From positions 1 through 64,000 of the forward strand of contig NZ_PCPR01000017.1 of assembly GCF_002979775.1 (NCBI RefSeq): DNA of 64,000 nucleotides, in the 5' to 3' direction. The translations under genes and the position numbers were made by a program. This document shows positions 52,134 to 60,904 of the stretch, piece by piece (position 1 is the first letter of the stretch; each line of letters begins with the position of its first letter). The notes under the pieces are model-generated. The model saw only the letters and a program-made list of their open reading frames with translations, made no database searches and was not told where the DNA came from. The DNA comes from Arthrobacter sp. MYb23 (GTDB taxonomy: Bacteria; Actinomycetota; Actinomycetes; Actinomycetales; Micrococcaceae).

Positions 52134-54866
52134 TCACAGCAGCCCATTGAGCTCGCCTCGAGACGATACGCCGAGCTTGGTGAACACTTGGTACAGATGG
52201 CCTTCTACAGTTCGCACAGACACCCCAATATCCATCGCGATTTCACGGTTGCTGACACCCTTTCCCGCGAGTTTAGCAATCTGGCGTTCCCGTTCGGTCA
52301 ATACCGGCGCGTCGCTGCGTGGCTGGATGGGTAACGCGGGGACAGAATGCTCCAACCGCTCGAGCCTGAGCTGCGCCGTTCGGGCCGCCGTGGTTTCACC
52401 GGCGTCCCTGGCGTAATCAAGTGCCATGGCCACGCATCGGGCTTCAACCACCAGCAGGTCCAGGGATGCTGCGGCATCAGCTGCCGCGAGCAGCGAGCGT
52501 GAGCTCTTGGTCAGTGCGCCGCGGGCAAGATCACCGGAGATCTTGGCCAGGGGTCCTTGCCTGCGGCCGGCAATGTCTTCCAAGAGCCGGTATTCCTCAT
52601 CCGTGCCTTCCACGGTGGCCCCGAAAAGGTTGATGCCGGCCGTGGTGAACCGCTGCTGCTCAATGTCGTTCCGTACCCGGGCCAGCAGCCGCTGCTTCAC
52701 CTCGGGGTCTCCCATCCAGCGTCCTGCCATCTCGGCACAGAACTCAGCCACGGATTCGGAAAAGAACGTCCCCACTCCCCTGCAGGTCCTGAAGAGGTCA
52801 AGGTATCGGCCCGCCTCCACGGAATTGCCCAATTGAGCGTAGGCAAAAGCTGTGGCTGCGTAGGCAACTTTGTTCATGTTCATGCTCGGCCGGAGCTCCA
52901 GCTGGGCAACGGCCGATCGCAGGGGTTCGATCGCACTGGCTGGCTTGCCTGCGTAGGCGAACGCAAGCCCGACGCCCAGTTCTGTGAGCGCACCCCGGTA
53001 TTGAAGTCGCGAGGACCCGGAGGGCGTGCGGCGCATGAGCTCGATGCACTTCCGCCATTGCCCGGACAACAAGAGCACCAGGAACGCATGCCTGGCGAAC
53101 GCTTCCTCCAACTGCGCGAGGCGGTCCGCGTCCCCCAAGTGCCGTGACACGGTTCGAGCGAGTTGTTGTGCCTCCAACTCCCTGCCCAGCATGCAACGGG
53201 CCTCGATCAGGAAGAAGGAGGACTTGAGCCATTGTTCACGGTCCTCCGCCGGATCCTTGGCCAGCTCGGCTTCCAGGTCCCCGATCATTTCCGCGTACTC
53301 ACCCATGTAGGTTTTGTACTCGTAGCTGCATAACTGGAGGCGGTTGCGGGCCTTGGTCATGGCCTCGGGCGGATAATCCGGGGCCTTGGCCTCGAGCGCA
53401 TCCAGTCCGGCGGCGATCACTCCCGGCACCATTGCTGACCGCCCGTCAATCCACGTCATTGCCTGGCACTTCGCTGCGGTGACTTCGGCGAACTCCAACG
53501 GTTCCAGGGCAGCCAAGTGGGATTCGGACACCTCATCCAGGGCCTGGACCGCATGCAATGGCAGGTCCAGCATGAGGTAGGCCGCAGCCTTCAGGCGCTG
53601 CCCGGGCACCCATTCGCTGTTCTTGGGGTCCAACGACAGGGTGCACTGAATGGCAAAGTTGGGGTCGTAGTCATCCAACGCAGCCCTCCCGGCCGCCAAT
53701 GCGTGTGCGGGCGACGGTGCGGGCTCGTCCTCGGAAGCGTGCATCCACGACGCGTAGCTCAGGAGATCCTGCGGTGCCAACGCTTGCAGTTCAGGCTCTT
53801 TCGGGCCGTGCAGCATGAGCCGCAGCTCGCGCATACGGCGGGTGCTCAACCAGCCGCGGACCACTTCTCCCACGTACGGGTCCCGGAGCGATACCCAGTG
53901 TTCACCGGTCTTTCCAATTGTCAGCAGTGCGGACTCCTCCATGTCCACCAAAACCTCGGTGCCGAAGATCGCTGCCAAATCCAGCAAAGTTGCGCGCTTG
54001 GCACAGGCAAGGATTTCGACGACGGTCCTGCTGGCTTGGGGTTCGCGCGCCAGCCTGGACCGGACAAAGTCCTCCACTACCGTGGCGCCCTCCAGATGGA
54101 TCCGGTCTCGAAGCGTCCAGACGGAATCGTTGAGGACCAGGTTGCCCGTATGCCGCTGCTCCTCAAGCAGGGCATGCAGGAGCATGGGGTTGCCACCCAC
54201 GGCGGAGTGCAGTGAACCTACCAGTGTTGAAGAAACGTAGTGTCCAAGGACTGAGCCGAGGACTTGCTTGGTCTGTTCCTCGCTGAGCGTGTTCAGGTGG
54301 ACCTCGCCCAGCCCTCCTTCGAGGACCAGCCGATGGAAGTCGGCGGGGAGGTCGCTGGCGCGTTGAACGGTGGCGATGACTTTCGCGGTGCCGGTAGCCA
54401 TGAGGTTCAAGAGAACGCCCGTGCTCATAGGGTCCATTCCGCCGGCGTTGTCCACAATGAACACGGTGTCCCGGCCTGCGGCTTCTGTCCTGATCAAGTT
54501 AGTCACCGCGTGGAGGATGGCCGTCGGCGAGCCCACGGCCCCCGAAGGCAAGCGGGCCAGCAGGAAACCAAGGCATCCGTAGGGGGTCTGGCCGCTGGCT
54601 ACGGTGTTGCGCAGCTGGAGGCTATGGACTTTGGGACCCAGGGAGGAGACTACTGCCCTTGCCAGGCCGGACTTGCCGATTCCCCGTTCCCCGGTGAGGA
54701 CCACTCCGTAGGAGTCGGGTGATTCCAGGTGCTTGCCCGCCTTGGATAAATCTTGGCTTCGGGCCAGCAGGGACCATGTTTGACGGTCTGTTGGGCCGCC
54801 CAAAAGATCGGAAGCCGCAGCCCTCGCCGCGCCTCCACCGCTCCTGTTTAGCAACTCCGCCGACAT
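52134..54866 (-). CDS. Large ATP-binding LuxR-family regulator (LAL type), first of three
   Basis: The promoter-proximal gene of the cluster, about 910 aa. The ATPase is N-terminal (Walker A LTGERGIGKSGLA; Walker B VFIVDNAGGMDP, where the usual second acidic residue is replaced by Asn; sensor TVQRASDLP). A helical middle follows with MLLHALLEEQRHTGNLVLND, which parallels LLLHCLVEDSKADGNLVRRN in the next gene. The C-terminal HTH (about 846-905) has LTERERQIAKLAGKGVSNRE and VSVRTVEGHLYQVFTKLG. ATG 54866 is preferred over 54872 because AAGG then has usable spacing. The Walker B change suggests slower hydrolysis. The paralogues diverge strongly in ATPase detail but keep nearly identical recognition helices. 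Confidence 0.82.
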   Translation of the reverse strand: MSAELLNRSGGGAARAAASDLLGGPTDRQTWSLLARSQDLSKAGKHLESPDSYGVVLTGERGIGKSGLARAVVSSLGPKVHSLQLRNTVASGQTPYGCLGFLLARLPSGAVGSPTAILHAVTNLIRTEAAGRDTVFIVDNAGGMDPMSTGVLLNLMATGTAKVIATVQRASDLPADFHRLVLEGGLGEVHLNTLSEEQTKQVLGSVLGHYVSSTLVGSLHSAVGGNPMLLHALLEEQRHTGNLVLNDSVWTLRDRIHLEGATVVEDFVRSRLAREPQASRTVVEILACAKRATLLDLAAIFGTEVLVDMEESALLTIGKTGEHWVSLRDPYVGEVVRGWLSTRRMRELRLMLHGPKEPELQALAPQDLLSYASWMHASEDEPAPSPAHALAAGRAALDDYDPNFAIQCTLSLDPKNSEWVPGQRLKAAAYLMLDLPLHAVQALDEVSESHLAALEPLEFAEVTAAKCQAMTWIDGRSAMVPGVIAAGLDALEAKAPDYPPEAMTKARNRLQLCSYEYKTYMGEYAEMIGDLEAELAKDPAEDREQWLKSSFFLIEARCMLGRELEAQQLARTVSRHLGDADRLAQLEEAFARHAFLVLLLSGQWRKCIELMRRTPSGSSRLQYRGALTELGVGLAFAYAGKPASAIEPLRSAVAQLELRPSMNMNKVAYAATAFAYAQLGNSVEAGRYLDLFRTCRGVGTFFSESVAEFCAEMAGRWMGDPEVKQRLLARVRNDIEQQRFTTAGINLFGATVEGTDEEYRLLEDIAGRRQGPLAKISGDLARGALTKSSRSLLAAADAAASLDLLVVEARCVAMALDYARDAGETTAARTAQLRLERLEHSVPALPIQPRSDAPVLTERERQIAKLAGKGVSNREIAMDIGVSVRTVEGHLYQVFTKLGVSSRGELNGLL

Positions 54867-54960
54867 CCGCATCCTTAGCTACACATTCGCGGTAGTCCCC
54901 CACCGCTTACCTGCGTACCATGCACACTACCGTCGGGGGGCCGCAGTTTGTAGGCCTAAA

Positions 54961-54973
54961 GGTCCTCGGGACC
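54961..54973 (-). terminator. Weak stem-loop downstream of pth
   Basis: GGTCC-TCG-GGACC followed by TTTAGG on the minus strand, 35 bases after the pth stop. The stem is only 5 bp, so it is a tentative terminator. Confidence 0.3.
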
Positions 54974-55007
54974 GTCAGGCTTTCATCAGGCTTTCCTCAA
55001 GATTTGC

Positions 55008-55592
55008 TCAAGCTTTAGCAGGGTGGTGTTTCTGTTGCGCAGCGAGCAGGCCCTGGTCCATCAGCAGTTCCACGGCGTCAGCCGCCTCGTCCAGGAGGAA
55101 CGGCAACTCCTTCTTCTCGGCGGTGGCAAAATCCCGGAGCACGTAATCGGCTGTCTCCATCCGTCCCGGTGGCCGGCCCACCCCTACCCTGACACGCAGG
55201 TAGTCCTTGGTGGCAAGTGCTTTGGAGATGTCCCGAAGGCCGTTATGACCGCCCTCACCGCCGCCAAGTTTTAGCTTGACTGTGTTAAAAGGGATGTCAA
55301 TTTCGTCATGGACTGCGATGACGTGGTCCGGCGCGATATCAAAGAAGTTGCAGAGTCCTGCCACGGGTCCGCCCGTGAGGTTCATATACGTCATGGGCTT
55401 GGCGAGCACCACACGGGGGCCCCCGATGCCCAACCGCCCCTCCACCACCTGGGCGCGGGCCTTGTGGACCTTGAACTTCCCACCCATGCGGGAAGCCAGC
55501 TCATCCAGCACCATCTGGCCAACATTGTGCCGGTTGTTGCTGTACTCACTGCCGGGGTTGCCGAGGCCAACAATCAGCCAGGTGTCAGTCAT
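55008..55592 (-). CDS. pth: Peptidyl-tRNA hydrolase
   Basis: Releases peptides from prematurely dissociated peptidyl-tRNA and is usually essential. The 194-aa protein has [21 protein letters not shown] (catalytic His in NRHNVG, with Asn nearby), [39 protein letters not shown] and [11 protein letters not shown], all family blocks. ATG 55592 is preceded by AGGATGAGACC. It is third in the minus-strand row prs, rplY, pth, and is separated from rplY by a terminator hairpin, so it probably has its own promoter. The gene order matches that recalled for mycobacteria. Confidence 0.95.
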   Translation of the reverse strand: MTDTWLIVGLGNPGSEYSNNRHNVGQMVLDELASRMGGKFKVHKARAQVVEGRLGIGGPRVVLAKPMTYMNLTGGPVAGLCNFFDIAPDHVIAVHDEIDIPFNTVKLKLGGGEGGHNGLRDISKALATKDYLRVRVGVGRPPGRMETADYVLRDFATAEKKELPFLLDEAADAVELLMDQGLLAAQQKHHPAKA

Positions 55593-55648
55593 GGTCTCAT
55601 CCTAGGGAGCGTACGTAGATTCATCAGGAATAGCACGGCAAAGAAGAA

Positions 55649-55680
55649 AGTGGCCGGGACCCCAAGGGTGCCCGGCCACT
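55649..55680 (-). terminator. Rho-independent terminator of rplY
   Basis: Arms AGTGGCCGGG (55649-55658) and complement (55671-55680) with a 12-base loop. On the minus strand the stem runs into TTTCTTCTTTG. It lies 30 bases after the rplY stop. Confidence 0.85.
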
Positions 55681-55710
55681 CAACGGCGTAAGCCTCAAGC
55701 AGTCAGAAGA

Positions 55711-56286
55711 CTACTCGGCAGCAGCGTCCGTGGTCTCTTCTTCTTCAGAGCCAGCGGCCTCAGCGATGCGGACCACCAGGGTGTCACCTTCGGTGAGGAG
55801 GGTGGAACCCTTCGGCAGGACGAGGTCCGAAGCGTGGATGCTCTCGCCGGCCTTGAGGCCATCGATGCTGACCTCGACGGCGGTGGGAACGTGGGTTGCT
55901 TCAGCTTCGAGGGAAACTGTGGTGGCTTCGAGGCTGGCAACAGCACCCGGAGCAACTTCACCGGAAACGTGGATGGCGATGTCGACGGTAACCTTCTCGC
56001 CAGCCTTCACGGTCTGGAGGTCAACGTGCTCGATGATCTGCTTTACGGGATCGCGCTGGATGTCCTTGACGAGCGTGAGGTGCTGCTCGCCGTCGACGTC
56101 GATTGCGAGGAGGGCGTTGGAAACGCGCACAGCCAGCGTGGTGGCGCGGCCCGGCAGGTTGATGTGGATCGGCTCTGCGCCGTGACCGTAGATGACAGCC
56201 GGGATCTGGCCGGCCATGCGTGCACGGCGGGCAAAACCCTTGCCGAATTCGGTGCGCAGTTCTGCGGTGAGCTTCTGCTCAGACAT
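55711..56286 (-). CDS. rplY: 50S ribosomal protein L25/general stress protein Ctc
   Basis: Binds 5S rRNA in the large ribosomal subunit; the long Ctc form is stress-linked in some Gram-positives. The 191-aa protein has an N-terminal L25 domain (about 1-95; GKGFARRARMAGQIPAVIYG; LTLVKDIQRDPVKQIIEHVD) and a C-terminal Ctc/TL5 beta domain (about 96-180; VDIAIHVSGEVAPG; SIDGLKAGESIHASDLVLP), ending in an acidic tail GSEEEETTDAAAE. ATG 56286 follows AAGGAG by five bases. The 320-bp stretch up to prs (56287-56606) holds its leader and the prs terminator, with no gene or riboswitch that I recognise. Confidence 0.94.
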   Translation of the reverse strand: MSEQKLTAELRTEFGKGFARRARMAGQIPAVIYGHGAEPIHINLPGRATTLAVRVSNALLAIDVDGEQHLTLVKDIQRDPVKQIIEHVDLQTVKAGEKVTVDIAIHVSGEVAPGAVASLEATTVSLEAEATHVPTAVEVSIDGLKAGESIHASDLVLPKGSTLLTEGDTLVVRIAEAAGSEEEETTDAAAE

Positions 56287-56548
56287 GTGTACTCCTTGAT
56301 TACTGTGGCACCCGGAAAGTCCGGGCTGGTCTATCAGCAAGGGCGGAGGTCTGGAGACCTTCTACGCCCGGCTGAGACCGGCCGCTGAGCAGCCGTTCCG
56401 CCTGTGTTGAAGGAGATGCAGACCCAGTCGATAACGGAGACCCGCAACCCAGATCCACAGAATGCGGACCGGATGTGCTCTCCCTCGCCAAGGTATCCCC
56501 AAGAGTTTAGCAGCGCTTCGCACTCTTTCTGAAAACGGCCAATGAAAA

Positions 56549-56585
56549 CGGGCCACCCGCACGCCCGAAGGCGGCGGATGGCCCG
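56549..56585 (-). terminator. Rho-independent terminator of prs
   Basis: Arms 56549-56560 and 56574-56585 pair at 11 of 12 positions around a 13-base loop. On the minus strand the stem is followed by TTTTCATT. It lies 21 bases after the prs stop. Confidence 0.8.
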
Positions 56586-56606
56586 CTCAAAATCAGCAGT
56601 CCGGCG

Positions 56607-57587
56607 TTATGCTTTGCCGTCGAACAGGCTGGTGACCGAACCGTCGTCGAACACTTCACGGATGGCGCGCGCGATCAACGGTGCGATCGACAACACCGTC
56701 AGCGACGGGAAGCGCTTCTCCGCCGGGATGGGCAGCGTGTTGGTGACCACAACTTCGCGGGCACCGGAATCGGCGAGGCGCTGGGCTGCGGGCTCGGAGA
56801 AGACGGCGTGCGTGCAAGCGATGATGACATCCTTGGCACCGGCATTCTTCAGCACCTGGACGGCACCGGAGATCGTTCCGCCGGTATCGATCATGTCGTC
56901 GATCAGCACACAGGTGCGGCCTTCAACCTGGCCAACAACGGTCTTGGAAACAGCCTGGTTGGGGACGGTGAGGTCGCGGCTCTTGTGAACGAACGCGAGC
57001 GGGGCGCCGCCCAGGCGCTCGGCCCACTGCTCGGCAACGCGGACACGTCCGGTGTCGGGCGAAACAACAGTGATGTTGTCAGCCTCAACCTTGGTGCGGA
57101 TGTAGTCAGCCAACAGCGGGATGGCCATGAGGTGGTCAACGGGGCCGTCGAAGAAGCCCTGGATCTGCGAGGTGTGCAGGTCCACGGACATGATGCGGTC
57201 CGCGCCGGCAGTCTTGTAGAGGTCGGCAACCAGGCGGGCGGAGATGGGCTCGCGGCCGCGGCCCTTCTTGTCCTGACGGGAGTAAGGGTAGAACGGGGAA
57301 ACAACCGTGATCCTCTTGGCAGAGGCGCGCTTGAGGGAGTCGATCATGATCAACTGCTCCATCAGCCAGTTGTTCAACGGAGCCGGGTGGGCCTGGATGA
57401 CGAATGCATCGGTGCCTCGCACGCTCTCAGCCGAACGGACGTAGATTTCCCCGTTTGCGAAGTCGTAGGCGTCGATGGGCAGGAGCTCGGTCTCCAGCTC
57501 CTTCGCGATTTCCTGCGCCAGCTCCGGATGCGCCCTTCCGGCGGCGAGAATCAGTTTCTTCTCGCCGTGTGCGGTAATTTCGCTCAT
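56607..57587 (-). CDS. prs: Ribose-phosphate pyrophosphokinase (PRPP synthetase)
   Basis: Makes PRPP from ribose-5-phosphate and ATP for nucleotide, His and Trp synthesis. The 326-aa class I enzyme has LNNWLMEQLIMIDSLKRASA, VVSPFYPYSRQDKKGRGREP (the ATP flexible-loop region), DLHTSQIQGFFDGPVDHL (pyrophosphate/Mg region) and the PRPP-binding signature VLIDDMIDTGGTISGA. ATG 57587 lies two bases after the glmU stop, so the two are translationally coupled. It is followed by a good terminator. Its order after glmU is conserved in actinobacteria. Confidence 0.96.
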   Translation of the reverse strand: MSEITAHGEKKLILAAGRAHPELAQEIAKELETELLPIDAYDFANGEIYVRSAESVRGTDAFVIQAHPAPLNNWLMEQLIMIDSLKRASAKRITVVSPFYPYSRQDKKGRGREPISARLVADLYKTAGADRIMSVDLHTSQIQGFFDGPVDHLMAIPLLADYIRTKVEADNITVVSPDTGRVRVAEQWAERLGGAPLAFVHKSRDLTVPNQAVSKTVVGQVEGRTCVLIDDMIDTGGTISGAVQVLKNAGAKDVIIACTHAVFSEPAAQRLADSGAREVVVTNTLPIPAEKRFPSLTVLSIAPLIARAIREVFDDGSVTSLFDGKA

Positions 57588-57589
57588 GC

Positions 57590-59083
57590 CTATTTGCCCT
57601 CTTCTGTGGTTGCCGGGGATTGTGAGGATGTGGAGGCGGGCGTCAGCTCGTGAGCGGCCTCGGCCAGCTTTGCGGAGTCGGTGCCCGGACGGTTGGCTAT
57701 GACCCAACCTTCAGCGTTCCGCTGCGCGGCCAGGCTGAGGGCCAGGGCTCCCGCGGGAACATCCTTGCGGATGACGGCTCCGGCGCCGCTGTAGGCACCG
57801 TCACCAACCGTCACAGGAGCCACGAAGACCGTGTTGGAACCTGTGCGGACGCCCGAGCCGATCACCGTACGGTGCTTCTTCTCGCCGTCGTAGTTGGCGG
57901 TGATGTTGCCGCAACCAATGTTGGTGTCCTCGCCGATCTCAGCATCACCTGCATAGCCCAGGTGGGACAGTTTGGAGCCGCGGCCGATGGTGACGTTCTT
58001 TGTTTCGTAGAACGCGCCGATTTTGCCGGTCTCGCCAAGGACCGTGCCCGGGCGAAGGAAGGTGAAAGGTCCAACGCTTGCCTTTGCCCCAATGGTGGAA
58101 CCGGAGCCGTGCGTGCGGATCACCTTGGCGCCCTCGCCCACCTTGACGTCAGTCAGGGTGGTGTCCGGGCCCACGACGGCGTCGCGCGCCACGGTGGTGG
58201 CACCGTGCAGTTGGGTGTTGGGCAGCAGGCGGACATCTTCGTCAAGGGTGACGGTGGCGTCGATCCATGTGGTTGCGGGGTCCACCACGGTTACCCCTGC
58301 GCGCATCCAGGACTCAATGATGCGGCGGTTGTGCTCGGCTCCCAGCGCGGACAGCTGAATGCGGTCATTGGCACCCTCAACCTGCCAGCGGTCTTCAGTC
58401 ACGACGGCGGCTACCCGGCCGCCAGCGTCACGGGCCAACCCGAGGACATCGGTCAGGTACATCTCGCCCTGCGCGTTATCCGTGGTGACCTTCGCCAGGG
58501 CGGTGCGCAAAACGGCGGCGTCGAAAGCGTAGATACCGGAGTTGACCTCGCGGATGGTGCGCTCGGTGTCGCTGGCATCCTTGTGCTCGCGGATACCGGT
58601 GACGGTGCCGTCTTCGGCGCGCAGGATCCGGCCGTAACCGGTTGCGTCGTCCAGCACGGCGGTCAAGACCGTGACGGCGTTCCCTTCAGCCTCGTGGGTT
58701 GCCACCAGTTCGCCAAGAAGCTGGCCGGTCAGCAGCGGGACATCGCCGTAGGTGACCACCACGGTGCCGGAAAGCTCGGCATCGGCATCCAAGGCGTTGA
58801 GTGCTGCTTCCACTGCGCGGCCGGTTCCGGGAACCTCGTCCTGGTCAACAATCAGCGCTTCCGGGTCAAGACCTGTGACGTGCTCGGCTACGCGGTCACG
58901 CTCATGGCGGACAACCAAGGCCAGCTTCAGTGGATTGATGGCACGTGCGGCAAGAAGAGCGTGGCCAACCATGGAACGGCCGCCGATTTCGTGGAGGATC
59001 TTGGGAGTCCGCGACTTCATGCGCGTTCCGGCACCTGCGGCCAAAACGATCACCGCTGCGGGACCGATGGTTTCGGGGCTCAC
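57590..59083 (-). CDS. glmU: Bifunctional GlmU (GlcN-1-P acetyltransferase / GlcNAc-1-P uridylyltransferase)
   Basis: Makes UDP-GlcNAc for peptidoglycan in two steps. The 497-aa protein has the N-terminal uridylyltransferase domain (VIVLAAGAGTRMKSRTPKIL; VVVTYGDVPLL; NSGIYAFDAAVL) and a C-terminal left-handed beta-helix of hexapeptide repeats (about 265-460; GPFTFLRPGTVLGE; IGAFYETKNVTIGRGSK; GCGNITANYDGEKKHRT). A Ser/Thr/Ala-rich tail follows. GTG 59083 (MSPETIGPAAVIVL) is chosen because AAGGAG lies nine bases upstream; the frame is open further upstream without support. A tRNA-Gln gene precedes it on the same strand. The family-typical length allows for the low-complexity tail. Confidence 0.95.
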   Translation of the reverse strand: MSPETIGPAAVIVLAAGAGTRMKSRTPKILHEIGGRSMVGHALLAARAINPLKLALVVRHERDRVAEHVTGLDPEALIVDQDEVPGTGRAVEAALNALDADAELSGTVVVTYGDVPLLTGQLLGELVATHEAEGNAVTVLTAVLDDATGYGRILRAEDGTVTGIREHKDASDTERTIREVNSGIYAFDAAVLRTALAKVTTDNAQGEMYLTDVLGLARDAGGRVAAVVTEDRWQVEGANDRIQLSALGAEHNRRIIESWMRAGVTVVDPATTWIDATVTLDEDVRLLPNTQLHGATTVARDAVVGPDTTLTDVKVGEGAKVIRTHGSGSTIGAKASVGPFTFLRPGTVLGETGKIGAFYETKNVTIGRGSKLSHLGYAGDAEIGEDTNIGCGNITANYDGEKKHRTVIGSGVRTGSNTVFVAPVTVGDGAYSGAGAVIRKDVPAGALALSLAAQRNAEGWVIANRPGTDSAKLAEAAHELTPASTSSQSPATTEEGK

Positions 59084-59206
59084 GTACTGGCTCTCCTTGC
59101 TCGGTATGTCCCGGGTAACCCGGCTTCGGAATGCTGCCATCCAACAATGGACCCAGGCACCATGAGAGCCGCTACAGGTACAGAGAAGGAGCGCATTTTC
59201 CGACCG

Positions 59207-59278
59207 TTCCGCCCATAGGATTCGAACCTATACTCCACGGCTCCAAAGGCCGGGGTGCTGCCATTACACCAGAGCGGA
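59207..59278 (-). tRNA. tRNA-Gln (anticodon TTG)
   Basis: On the minus strand the 72-nt sequence folds as a cloverleaf: acceptor TCCGCTC/GGGCGGA (7 bp with one T-G), D-stem GTG/CAC, anticodon loop CTTTGGA giving TTG, and T-arm ATAGG-TTCGAAT-CCTAT. Position 27-43 is a C-T mismatch. The 3' CCA is not encoded. It lies 123 bases upstream of glmU. Confidence 0.93.
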
Positions 59279-59480
59279 CCGCGCATGCTTTCATCCCCCG
59301 GATCTTGCGGTCCGGAGGGTTTCCCGGATCACCGGGATGCACACACAAGAATCTAGTTTGCCATGACCACCACGTGCTTCGCGACTTGACCGCCCCGCGC
59401 CCGCCCCGCGCTTCGCCCTTCCACCCTCAGGGGACCCGCTCATCAGGCCTTCCAGCGGCCACTTAGGGCATGATGGTCAC

Positions 59481-60167
59481 GTGAGCAACCGCACTGACCT
59501 CCCCCGCCCGGCGGCAGCGTCCGAGCCCGCAGAGCACGTCACCCACACTCCCGCAGTGCGAGTACGGATGACCGGCCAGCAGCGCAAATCTCAACTCATC
59601 GGCGTCGGACGCGCACTCTTCGCGGCCCGCGGCCTGGACGGCACCACCATCGAGGAAATCGCCGCCTCCGCCGGTGTTTCCAAACCCGTGATCTACGAGC
59701 ACTTCGGATCCAAGGAAGGCCTGTACCGGCAGGTGGTGGAGACCGAGTTCCATATCCTGCTGGACTCCATCACCGGGGCCCTCAGCACAGAAGCCAAGCC
59801 CCGCGTGCTGGTGGAACGGGCTGCGCTGGCCCTCCTCGGGTACATCGAAGACCGCACCGATGGATTCCGGATCCTCATGCGTGACGCTCCGCCCTCACAG
59901 CCCGAGGGCGCCTTCTCGACGCTCCTCTCCCATGTCACTGCCCGCGTGGAACACCTGCTCTCCGACGAGTTCGCGCGCCGCGGTTTCAGCGCGGCGGACG
60001 GAGCCATGTACGCCCAGATGCTCGTTGGGATGGTGGCCATGACAGGCCAGTGGTGGCTCGACAGCCGCACTCCGGACAAGAGGGCCGTTGCCGCGCACCT
60101 GGTGAACCTGGCCTGGAACGGCCTCACGGGGCTCCAAAAAGAGCCTGAGCTCCGCAGCGGCGACTAG
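59481..60167 (+). CDS. TetR family transcriptional regulator
   Basis: A 228-aa repressor. The HTH is at about residues 35-80, with GRALFAARGLDGTTIEEIAA followed by SAGVSKPVIYEHFGSKEGLY; the C-terminal domain includes LALLGYIEDRTDGFRILMRD and GMVAMTGQWWLDSRTPDKRA. A Pro/Ala-rich N-terminal extension of about 30 residues precedes the HTH. GTG 59481 lacks a clear Shine-Dalgarno, and the leader may be very short. A TetR gene beside glmU is also present in mycobacteria (Rv1019), so this is a conserved neighbour rather than a newcomer. Ligand and targets are unknown. Confidence 0.87.
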   Translation: MSNRTDLPRPAAASEPAEHVTHTPAVRVRMTGQQRKSQLIGVGRALFAARGLDGTTIEEIAASAGVSKPVIYEHFGSKEGLYRQVVETEFHILLDSITGALSTEAKPRVLVERAALALLGYIEDRTDGFRILMRDAPPSQPEGAFSTLLSHVTARVEHLLSDEFARRGFSAADGAMYAQMLVGMVAMTGQWWLDSRTPDKRAVAAHLVNLAWNGLTGLQKEPELRSGD

Positions 60168-60176
60168 GTCTATTTC

Positions 60177-60230
60177 GCGTCGGGCCAGCCATTAGCGTCG
60201 GGCCAGCCATTCGCGTTGGGGCAGCCATCC
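60177..60230 (+). repeat. 18-bp tandem repeat, three units
   Basis: Units at 60177-60194, 60195-60212 and 60213-60230 follow GCGTCGGGCCAGCCATTA with two to four changes. They immediately precede the left arm of the large inverted repeat around the VOC gene. Confidence 0.8.
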
Positions 60231-60300
60231 TCTGCGTGCTGCTCCTTCGTCGCTTTGACGCACGCTGCCGGATGCATGCCACAACGCTCTCTCACATCCC
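60228..60300 (+). repeat. Left arm of a large inverted repeat around the VOC gene
   Basis: The 73-bp segment is repeated in inverted orientation at 60897-60986. About 51 bases from TCCTCTGCGTGC through GGATGC differ at only a few positions; the right copy then has a 17-base insertion, after which the AACGCTCTCTCACATCCC ends match exactly. Confidence 0.85.
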
Positions 60301-60404
60301 ACGCCCTTGAGCCCAACCATCTCTCACACCCCACGCCCTTCAGCCCAACCCTCTCTCACACCCCACACCCTTCAGCCCAACCCTCTCTCACACCCCACAC
60401 CCTT
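60289..60404 (+). repeat. 32-bp tandem repeat upstream of the VOC gene
   Basis: Units start at 60289, 60321, 60353 and 60385 (the last partial) and read CTCTCACAyCCCACrCCCTT plus sAGCCCAACCmT with few changes. It runs up to about 20 bases before the VOC gene start. The 32-bp period recurs in inverted form after the gene. There are no unique spacers, so it is not CRISPR. Confidence 0.88.
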
Positions 60405-60425
60405 GGTGCTTTGTACGATGTAGTC

Positions 60426-60827
60426 ATGACGGCACCGCAGCTCTATGTCAGCTTTCCCGGCACAGCGCGTGAGGCGCTCGGTTTCTACGCGGAGATTTTC
60501 GGCGGGGAGCTTTCCTTGTACACGTATGGGGAATTCAGCCGCACGGACGGGCCTGTCGATGCGATCGCCCACGGCATGCTCAGCGGAGTGGTGTCCTTGG
60601 GCGGATCTGATGCGGCGGAAGGCGAAAAAACCGTCGCAATGGAAGGTGCCATGCTCTCCCTATTGGGAGCGGCTGACCCTGAAGTCCTTCACGAATGGTT
60701 CCACAAGCTCGCCGACGGAGGCCGGATCGTGGATCCCCTTGCACCAAAACCGTGGGGCGCGTCTGACGGCCAGGTAGTGGACCGCCACGGCCTGCACTGG
60801 CTCATAGGCTACGAACAGGCGCAGTAA
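60426..60827 (+). CDS. VOC (glyoxalase-fold) superfamily protein, PhnB-like
   Basis: A 133-aa protein with the vicinal-oxygen-chelate fold: YVSFPGTAREALGFYAEIFGG at the N-terminus (paired beta-alpha-beta unit), a central strand region GVVSLGGSD, WFHKLADGGRIVDPLAPKPWG, and the end DRHGLHWLIGYEQAQ as in PhnB/3-demethylubiquinone-like VOC proteins. Activity is unknown. ATG 60426 has no Shine-Dalgarno; TACGAT (60414-60419) could be a -10 for a leaderless mRNA. The coding region is intact and normal in codon use, but is framed by tandem and inverted repeats on both sides, which is unusual. Confidence 0.8.
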   Translation: MTAPQLYVSFPGTAREALGFYAEIFGGELSLYTYGEFSRTDGPVDAIAHGMLSGVVSLGGSDAAEGEKTVAMEGAMLSLLGAADPEVLHEWFHKLADGGRIVDPLAPKPWGASDGQVVDRHGLHWLIGYEQAQ

Positions 60828-60831
60828 CCCG

Positions 60832-60904
60832 AGGGATGTGCAAGAGGGTCGGCCCGAAGCCATAGGGATGTGCAAGAGGGTCGGCCCGAAGCCAGAGGGA
60901 TGTG
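60832..60904 (-). repeat. 32-bp tandem repeat downstream of the VOC gene
   Basis: Two 31-base copies at 60832-60862 and 60864-60894 are identical over AGGGATGTGCAAGAGGGTCG and the CCCGAAGCCA that follows. A third copy begins at 60896 and merges with the right inverted-repeat arm. The unit read on the minus strand resembles the 32-bp unit upstream of the gene. Confidence 0.85.

Noticed and set aside
60289..60404. Regular 32-bp repeats considered as a CRISPR array
   Set aside because: The units are contiguous with no unique spacers, the repeat is not conserved exactly, and no cas genes are present; it is a tandem repeat.
60216..60425. Upstream in-frame extension of the VOC protein to 60216
   Set aside because: It would translate the inverted and tandem repeats into Ser/Pro/His-rich sequence; the VOC fold begins at MTAPQLYVSF, so ATG 60426 is used.
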